Both the position numbers and the translations under genes were made by a program. Source: Candidatus Bathyarchaeota archaeon (GTDB taxonomy: Archaea > Thermoproteota > Bathyarchaeia > TCS64). From it: 18,222 nt of DNA. The notes under the pieces are model-generated. The model was not told the origin of the DNA. It worked only from the letters and a program-made list of their open reading frames with translations, and made no database searches. The stretch covers positions 1 to 18,222 of the forward strand of contig JAOZIG010000283.1 of the NCBI GenBank assembly GCA_026014515.1. The letters run 5' to 3'. Within the stretch, counting starts at the first letter, position 1, and each line of letters starts with the position of its first letter. Positions 13,563 through 18,222 of this stretch are shown one piece after another.

Positions 13563-13856
13563 ATGAGACAAAACAGGTTTGTGCATGACATTACATGTCA
13601 GGCAGATATTGGGGGAGTAATAAGAGACATGGTATTAGTAGAAAGGGCGCTCAACTGGGCGCGAACCGACCTCGTAGGCGAGACCAAAAAAATTATTCTC
13701 GGTGAACCAAAACCAGTCCTCGATTTAACAGGACTAGTCAAGGGGGTAATGGCACTGGAAAACCTAGGACTATACGAAATGGAAGCAGACGTTGGAAGAT
13801 CAACGACAAAAATCGACCTGGGAATCGAGCTCTACGATATGGAAAACTGGGATTAA
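13563..13856 (+). CDS. 97-residue protein with internal repeats, unknown function
   Basis: A small soluble protein I do not recognise. It contains two similar segments of about 32-36 residues: one starting GVIRDMVLVERAL (about 19-31) and running to KKIILG, the other starting GLVKGVMALENLGL (about 57-70) and running to TKIDLG. Between matching positions lie a Trp/Tyr and a shared Val-Gly. The C-terminus is acidic (ELYDMENWD). There is no signal peptide, membrane helix or metal motif; the single Cys is near the N-terminus. The upstream 29-codon frame in the same phase looks like a third copy. The gene is convergent with the PHP gene, with a 4-nt overlap at the stops. Coding character is supported by the internal repeats more than by any family match. 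Confidence 0.55.
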   Translation: MRQNRFVHDITCQADIGGVIRDMVLVERALNWARTDLVGETKKIILGEPKPVLDLTGLVKGVMALENLGLYEMEADVGRSTTKIDLGIELYDMENWD

Positions 13857-14512
13857 ACTCCTAGTACCCTTCTTTTCTTTCTAAAATTTTTACTAAGCCA
13901 CTCAGTGATATGAGTATATGTTCCATCTACACTTGTACGTCCAAGTCTTATCGCCTTGATTACATCATCCTTGCTAGGGGAATCAGCATCAACCACTGTG
14001 AAAGACCGCCCGATTGTCTCAGGAATATGAGAGTCACTCCCCCCAGTCATGGGTAAACCAAGTTCCTCGGCTAATTCCCTGTTTTTACCGCAGATATAAT
14101 CATAGGGAATCTGAGCGCTATTAGCCACTTCTATCGCATCGAATCCAGCTTCACGGACTTCATTGATCCTTACCCAGCTCTTGGGTAAACCATAGGGGTG
14201 AGCTAGTATTGCGGTTGCTCCTTGGTCATGGATAGTTTCAACGGTTTCAGCCATGCTCAGATACATGGGCACTATGTCCGTTGGATCGAATGCTAGTATG
14301 TGGACGCCTTTTGCTGAGACCTCAAGTGCGGGTATGAGGGTGAGTTCCCCTGCTTTCTCCAGTGCTTCTGTGTGCCCTTTGATTGTGTCGTGGTCTGCTA
14401 GGGCGAATCCGTTGAATCCTTGTTCAGTTAGGCGATTGTGTATGGTGTCTATTGTGTTGAAGCTATCCGGGGAGTATGTGCTGTGTATGTGGAGGTCCAG
14501 TTGGAGCTTCAA
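13853..14512 (-). CDS. PHP-domain metal-dependent phosphoesterase
   Basis: A 219-residue PHP hydrolase with a full set of metal ligands: DLHIHS (Asp6, His8, His10), ADHDT (Asp40, His41), Glu64 in PALEVS, His71, His105 in AHPYG, and Asp160/His162 in GSDSHIPETIG. It belongs with the YciV/TrpH-like group; E. coli YciV (RNase AM) removes phosphates from nucleoside 3',5'-bisphosphates and trims RNA 5' ends. This copy is shorter than YciV (about 290) and ends in a basic RKKRR tail that might contact nucleic acid (inference). It starts at TTG 14512; an in-frame TGA lies just upstream, and AGGGA about 9 nt before the TTG is the ribosome site. Last of four co-oriented genes, but with its own TATA-like box. 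Confidence 0.82.
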   Translation of the reverse strand: MKLQLDLHIHSTYSPDSFNTIDTIHNRLTEQGFNGFALADHDTIKGHTEALEKAGELTLIPALEVSAKGVHILAFDPTDIVPMYLSMAETVETIHDQGATAILAHPYGLPKSWVRINEVREAGFDAIEVANSAQIPYDYICGKNRELAEELGLPMTGGSDSHIPETIGRSFTVVDADSPSKDDVIKAIRLGRTSVDGTYTHITEWLSKNFRKKRRVLGV

Positions 14513-14538
14513 CTTGTTTCATCCCTGAATATACTTGG

Positions 14539-14547
14539 TATAATATA
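14539..14547 (-). promoter_or_regulatory. TATA-like box for the PHP gene
   Basis: The minus strand reads TATATTATA in the 47-nt gap behind the deaminase gene, centred about 31 nt before the TTG start. It allows expression independent of the upstream genes. Confidence 0.4.
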
Positions 14548-14559
14548 GTCTTGGTGAAG

Positions 14560-15573
14560 CTAGACCAGCTTGATGTACTCTGAGTCGAACTGTTTCCTGA
14601 GTCGTTCTTTTTCAGTTTCGTCTATGAAACTGGTCTCTATAGAATCTAACCCGATATTGTGTAACTCCTCAACAGTGAACCCAAGCTCCCTGTGAAGCAT
14701 CAAGTACTCAGTGTTCATATCGGTGGCAAACATTGGGGGATCATCAGTATTTACGCTGACCTTGACCCCCGCCTCCATAAAACACCTAATAGGGTGTTCT
14801 CCTAGGCTCTGTACTGCCCCCGTTCTTAGGTTACTCATCGGGCAGGTCTCGATACCAATCCCCCTATGTGATAACTCTGTGAGTAGTTTCAAGTCCTGTG
14901 CCGCAGCCACTCCGTGACCTATACGCTCAGGACGCAGATACTCGACACACTCCCAAACATAATCAACCCCAGCCGCCTCCCCCTGATGCGCGACAAGGTG
15001 CAGACCTTGTTCTCGTGCCGTCTGGTAGACCTTCTCGTAAGTCTTTGGACGTATACCGTCTTCCATGCCTCCGGTGTCGATGGATACTACATTGTCTCCC
15101 TTGGATTTGATCTGGTCGAGGAGCATCAATGCGATCTTTGGTCCATAGTCACGCACCACATCCACTCTGATGTTACAAGTTATTCCAAACTCGGTTCTTG
15201 CGCGGGTGATTCCCCGATTGATGTATTTCACCATATCAGCGAAGTCTAGTCCACGGTGCATATGATCGTATGCCGAGAAAATGCATTCAACATGCTTTAC
15301 GTTACAGTTATGCTGGTTTTGCAGCATCTCGTAAGTGATGGTCTCATAGTATTTCTCGTGGGTGATGAGCCCATTCACCATGCTATAGACCTTGAGGAAA
15401 TGCTCGAAATCCGTGTAGGCGTAGAAATCCTTGAGATCGTCCAGTGTTTCGTATGGTAGTTTGAGACCGCCTTGCTTGTTTAACCACAAGAGGGTTTCTG
15501 GTCGTACTGAGCCGACGATATGGACATGTTGCTCGATTTTGGGTAGTTTTTTGATGGTTTCCTCGACGGACAT
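14560..15573 (-). CDS. Adenosine deaminase-family purine deaminase
   Basis: A 337-residue TIM-barrel metalloenzyme of the ADA family, hydrolysing the 6-amino group of adenosine-like substrates in purine salvage. The zinc and catalytic residues are present: His16 and His18 in EQHVH, His196 and Glu199 in AHQGE, His220 in IGHGV, and Asp277/Asp278 in VNTDDP; CPMSN (244-248) is also diagnostic. The residue equal to mouse ADA Asp19, which contacts the ribose, is Val20 (HIVGS instead of HLDGA). HAGE has become HQGE. Substrate may therefore be a modified nucleoside or nucleotide, or a free base, rather than adenosine. Start ATG 15573 has a TATA-like box 26 nt upstream. It sits between transporter and PHP genes on the same strand. 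Confidence 0.85.
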   Translation of the reverse strand: MSVEETIKKLPKIEQHVHIVGSVRPETLLWLNKQGGLKLPYETLDDLKDFYAYTDFEHFLKVYSMVNGLITHEKYYETITYEMLQNQHNCNVKHVECIFSAYDHMHRGLDFADMVKYINRGITRARTEFGITCNIRVDVVRDYGPKIALMLLDQIKSKGDNVVSIDTGGMEDGIRPKTYEKVYQTAREQGLHLVAHQGEAAGVDYVWECVEYLRPERIGHGVAAAQDLKLLTELSHRGIGIETCPMSNLRTGAVQSLGEHPIRCFMEAGVKVSVNTDDPPMFATDMNTEYLMLHRELGFTVEELHNIGLDSIETSFIDETEKERLRKQFDSEYIKLV

Positions 15574-15595
15574 TAACAGTTTTTAGTGGAACGGG

Positions 15596-15604
15596 GATAA
15601 AAGG
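15596..15604 (-). promoter_or_regulatory. TATA-like box for the deaminase gene
   Basis: The minus strand reads CCTTTTATC, with the TTTTAT part centred 26 nt before the ATG at 15573. It fits in the 31-nt gap behind the transporter gene and predicts a leaderless mRNA, in addition to any read-through from upstream. Confidence 0.45.
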
Positions 15605-16807
15605 TCACTGACTGATCCCACCATAGGGGTCCTCTATCCTTAGCATCAAGACAGGTACAAGAAGTGCGCCAATTAACAACATCAGGTTAGACGCCCAGTA
15701 GTTGCCAGTGATGTCTACGAGCCCACCATAGATGGGAGACAGCAGACTGATCCCCAAGGTGCAGACAGCGTTAATGAGCCCCAAACCGATACCAGACTCG
15801 TTTGCCGGCAATATTTCTGGTACCATACTGAAGTAGAGCACCCAGTAACCCACACTGATGTACATTACAGCGTTCACAGCACTGAATAACACGAATGAAC
15901 CAGCGGGCAATACCAATATCAAGGCATTAGCGATGAAAGTCAAAAACGCGAAAAACAGCAAGGGAGCCTTTCTTTTCTTGAGCCTATCACTGATAGCAGC
16001 CACCACGATGCATCCGGGTATGGCTGCAAGGTTGCCGATGCTGTTTATCTGCCCTGCTTGAACATAGGTGAAGCCTTTGGCGTCGATGAGGAACTGGGTT
16101 AGCCAGATGCCTAGTACGAAGTTTGTGCTTCTGAAGGCGTAGCTTATGATGTAGGGCTGCATCTGTGGGTTCTTGATGACCCCGATTACTGAGTCTATCA
16201 TGTCCCGGACCTTGAGTCCCCCGTTTGGCTCGTGTTTGTCTTTGAGGAGGAAGAGGTTCATCACCCAGTTGAGCAACAGGATACTTCCCATTATGATGTA
16301 GAAGCTACGCCAGTCGCCATATCGTTCGTAGACTAACGGGAATCCCATATAGGCGAGGGTGTTACCGATGCCGCTTGATGCACTCATGATGCCCACTGCG
16401 GTAGCTTTCCAGCTTGGCGGGAACCACTCCAGCATCAACTTAACCGAGTTAATATAGAAAGTACTGCTACCGATGCCGACAAGGAACTGGGCTATAAACA
16501 AAACAGGGTAACTGTGGTTAATCCAGAATAGGAAGACCCCCACTACTGTGAGGGCTGTGCTCCAGATGATGGTTTTCTTTGGACCATACCCATCACCCAG
16601 TAACCCAGCGGGAACCTGCATTAATCCATAAACAAGGAAAAAAGCAGTAGTCAGTAGCCCCATGGCACCGTGGGTTATCCCAAGCTCGTTTATCAGTACG
16701 GGGGTTAATGCGCCGGCTGCGCTGCGTAGAAAGTTCTCTACGATATAGGTTAAGCATAGGGTGGTTAGGAGTATCAGGGCGAAGCCTGATGCTTTATTTT
16801 CACTCAT
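15605..16807 (-). CDS. MFS transporter, second of a tandem pair
   Basis: A 400-residue major facilitator superfamily permease with the pattern of twelve membrane helices and a hydrophilic middle loop (about 195-215). The first helix carries VENFLRSAAGALTP with buried Glu24 and Arg28. The loop 2-3 motif A reads GLLGDGYGPKKTI (68-80), with Gly in place of the usual Arg after the Asp. A related SDRLKKRK motif sits in the C-terminal half. It is clearly a paralogue of the gene upstream, with a large share of identical residues along the length. The substrate is unknown; position next to the deaminase suggests a nucleoside or base (inference). Its ATG lies inside the end of the upstream gene (8-nt overlap, ATGAGTGA), so translation is probably coupled. 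Confidence 0.88.
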   Translation of the reverse strand: MSENKASGFALILLTTLCLTYIVENFLRSAAGALTPVLINELGITHGAMGLLTTAFFLVYGLMQVPAGLLGDGYGPKKTIIWSTALTVVGVFLFWINHSYPVLFIAQFLVGIGSSTFYINSVKLMLEWFPPSWKATAVGIMSASSGIGNTLAYMGFPLVYERYGDWRSFYIIMGSILLLNWVMNLFLLKDKHEPNGGLKVRDMIDSVIGVIKNPQMQPYIISYAFRSTNFVLGIWLTQFLIDAKGFTYVQAGQINSIGNLAAIPGCIVVAAISDRLKKRKAPLLFFAFLTFIANALILVLPAGSFVLFSAVNAVMYISVGYWVLYFSMVPEILPANESGIGLGLINAVCTLGISLLSPIYGGLVDITGNYWASNLMLLIGALLVPVLMLRIEDPYGGISQ

Positions 16808-18017
16808 CTTTTGCGATTCCGCCGTAACACTCCGTGATGAAGAAGTGGAAGACGAAAGGCATCAAGGAGGCCCCAGCGAGAACCATCAGGTTACTATACC
16901 TGTAAGCACCAGTGAGGTCCACCAAGCCACCGTAGATTGGGGTTAGGAAGCTGAACCCGACGGTGCCTATTCCGTTTACCAAGCCCAACCCAACGGCTGC
17001 CTTGCTTGCTGGTAGAGTCTCGGGTATCATGCTGAAGTAGAGTACCCAGTAACTTCCAGCGAAGTTCAATAGGAAGTTTAGTGCAGCGAAGGGGATCATT
17101 CCCATTGAGCCCGGAATGCTGATCAAAGAGAAGAGCACAATGGCGAAGATCACGCTGAATCCCATCAAGGTCTTTTTACGATTCTTGAACCGGTCACTGA
17201 TAGCAGCCACTATGATACAACCGGGGATACCAGCGATTGTACCGGCGCTCGCGATCTGACCAGCCTGTAGATATGTGAATCCTCTTACATCTATGAGGAA
17301 CTGGGTCATCCAGTTCATCAAGACCCAACTCATGCTGCTCATGATGTAGCCGAGGAGGAATGGCCATAGGCGTCTGTCCTTGAGGGTGGTTCCTATTGAG
17401 CCTAGTATGGATGTTTTTGGTTTATGGTTCTCCGCGTGGTTTGAGTGGTTGACGTCCTTGAGCACAAAGATGTTCATCACCCAGTTTGCCACCAAGATAA
17501 GGCTCATCCAGAGATAGATGGTTCTCCAGCCACCGAGACTCGCCTCAGCATAAGGGAAACCACTGTAACTGATGGTGTTTCCCAATCCGCTGCTTGCGCT
17601 GAGTATACCGATTGCGGTTGCGCGTTTGTTTGCGGGGAACCATGTGCTGATTAGTTTCACAGCGTTGATGTAGAATGTGCTGCACCCGATTCCAACTAGG
17701 AACTGGGCTACGAATAATAGATTGTATGTTCCGCTTGCCCAGAATAGGAAGACACCGATGATTGTGAGCATTGTGAATATGAGTATGGTCTTACGTGCAC
17801 CGAGGCGGTCACTGAGTAAGCCGCTTGGTACCTGCATGACGCCGTAGATGAAGAAGTATGCGGAGATTAGCATGCCCATGGCTGCGTGGCTGATGCTTAA
17901 CTCCTCGATTAATATGGGGGTTAAGGCGCCGGCAGCGCTTCTAAGAAAATTCTCAACAAAATAAGTAATACAAATCGTAATTAACAATACAAATGGGTAG
18001 TAGCTTTTTTTCTCCAT
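16800..18017 (-). CDS. MFS transporter, first of a tandem pair
   Basis: A 405-residue twelve-helix MFS permease. It has VENFLRSAAGALTP in helix 1 (Glu22, Arg26), a full motif A GLLSDRLGARKTI (66-78), a His/Lys-rich middle loop (HSNHAENHKPK), and SDRFKNRKK in the second half. Synonymous codons differ widely from its paralogue even where the protein is identical, so the duplication is not recent. Start ATG 18017 is well supported by GAGGA 7 nt upstream. The first 75 nt of the gene are markedly A/T-richer than the rest, which keeps the start region unstructured. Divergent from the phosphorylase gene at the window's right edge, which hints that both could serve nucleoside salvage. Confidence 0.88.
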   Translation of the reverse strand: MEKKSYYPFVLLITICITYFVENFLRSAAGALTPILIEELSISHAAMGMLISAYFFIYGVMQVPSGLLSDRLGARKTILIFTMLTIIGVFLFWASGTYNLLFVAQFLVGIGCSTFYINAVKLISTWFPANKRATAIGILSASSGLGNTISYSGFPYAEASLGGWRTIYLWMSLILVANWVMNIFVLKDVNHSNHAENHKPKTSILGSIGTTLKDRRLWPFLLGYIMSSMSWVLMNWMTQFLIDVRGFTYLQAGQIASAGTIAGIPGCIIVAAISDRFKNRKKTLMGFSVIFAIVLFSLISIPGSMGMIPFAALNFLLNFAGSYWVLYFSMIPETLPASKAAVGLGLVNGIGTVGFSFLTPIYGGLVDLTGAYRYSNLMVLAGASLMPFVFHFFITECYGGIAKDE

Positions 18018-18024
18018 GATCTAG

Positions 18025-18029
18025 TCCTC
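18025..18029 (-). promoter_or_regulatory. Shine-Dalgarno of the first MFS gene
   Basis: The minus strand reads GAGGA, 7 nt before the ATG. It decides the start. Confidence 0.6.
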
Positions 18030-18060
18030 GTCAAGGGCGGATATTCGGTCTTAAACTTTC

Positions 18061-18068
18061 CTAAATAA
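18061..18068 (-). promoter_or_regulatory. TATA-like box for the MFS pair
   Basis: The minus strand reads TTATTTAG, centred about 47 nt before the ATG. Transcription would begin near 18038, leaving a leader of about 20 nt that contains the GAGGA site. Confidence 0.4.
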
Positions 18069-18126
18069 CTGTACAACATGACATTTACGATAAATACTAA
18101 CCAAATGGAAAAGCCACCACCAACGC

Positions 18127-18135
18127 TATAAAAAA
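18127..18135 (+). promoter_or_regulatory. TATA box for the phosphorylase gene
   Basis: TATAAAAAA, preceded by CGC, is centred about 25 nt before the ATG at 18156 with no Shine-Dalgarno. It is the clearest leaderless-type promoter in the window. Confidence 0.6.
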
Positions 18136-18155
18136 CAAGACGCAACTATTGTACC

Positions 18156-18222
18156 ATGACAAAGCCAACAGCCGATATAGCCATCATAGGCGGCACAGGC
18201 GTATATGATCCAGAGATTATAG
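18156..18222 (+). CDS. 5' end of a methylthioadenosine/purine-nucleoside phosphorylase gene
   Basis: The 22 visible codons read MTKPTADIAIIGGTGVYDP and then EII before the window ends. The IAIIGGTGVYDP start is typical of the MTAP/PNP family, which splits 5'-methylthioadenosine or purine nucleosides with phosphate; the GGTG loop binds phosphate. Which substrate cannot be told from this fragment. It would provide methionine and purine salvage, matching the deaminase nearby. Confidence 0.75.
   Translation, partial: MTKPTADIAIIGGTGVYDPEII

Noticed and set aside
18018..18155. Possible tRNA or structured RNA in the divergent gap
   Set aside because: No cloverleaf arms or CCA-type end could be found; the bases are explained by two promoters.

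Overview
The window looks archaeal. The evidence is a CDKAL1/MJ0867-type tRNA methylthiotransferase, an FtsZ with a lysine-rich tail and no visible bacterial-type C-terminal peptide, a multidomain REC-PAS-GAF-HATPase protein of the kind common in mesophilic archaea, and a recurring promoter layout: an A/T-rich TATA-like box centred about 25-31 nt before an ATG, with no Shine-Dalgarno, which implies leaderless mRNAs. Base composition is intermediate. I cannot name the lineage from sequence alone; an Asgard (for example Thorarchaeota) or another mesophilic archaeon is a guess.

Left part (1-3285). The last codons of a truncated gene overlap a four-helix membrane protein. Next come a D-2-hydroxyacid dehydrogenase and a DHH/DHHA1 phosphoesterase, all on +. 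A small orphan gene on - overlaps the DHH gene tail to tail. A roughly 330-nt intergenic stretch follows, with a palindrome, a hairpin plus T-tract, two C10 homopolymers and a short duplicated element.

Middle (3286-10428). A divergent ribulose-phosphate 3-epimerase-like gene lies on -. It is divergent from a + strand sensor protein (REC-PAS-GAF-ATPase) that lacks the phospho-accepting histidine. Then, all on -, come ftsZ, a 12-repeat TPR protein, a membrane-anchored C39-like cysteine peptidase and a GNAT acetyltransferase. A hairpin-plus-T6 terminator separates the last two.

Right part (10429-18222). An amidohydrolase (+) converges on the tRNA methylthiotransferase (-). A keto-rich, gene-poor stretch leads to a small repeat protein whose reading frame is split by one in-frame TAA. 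A co-oriented - strand group follows: two tandem MFS transporters, an adenosine-deaminase-family enzyme and a PHP phosphoesterase. A methylthioadenosine/purine-nucleoside phosphorylase gene starts divergently at the right edge.

Working together: the right-hand group reads as a possible nucleoside uptake and purine salvage neighbourhood (phosphorylase, transporters, deaminase, PHP phosphoesterase). The TPR protein and the C39-like peptidase form a likely two-gene operon upstream of ftsZ. No tRNA, rRNA, CRISPR array or insertion sequence was recognised.
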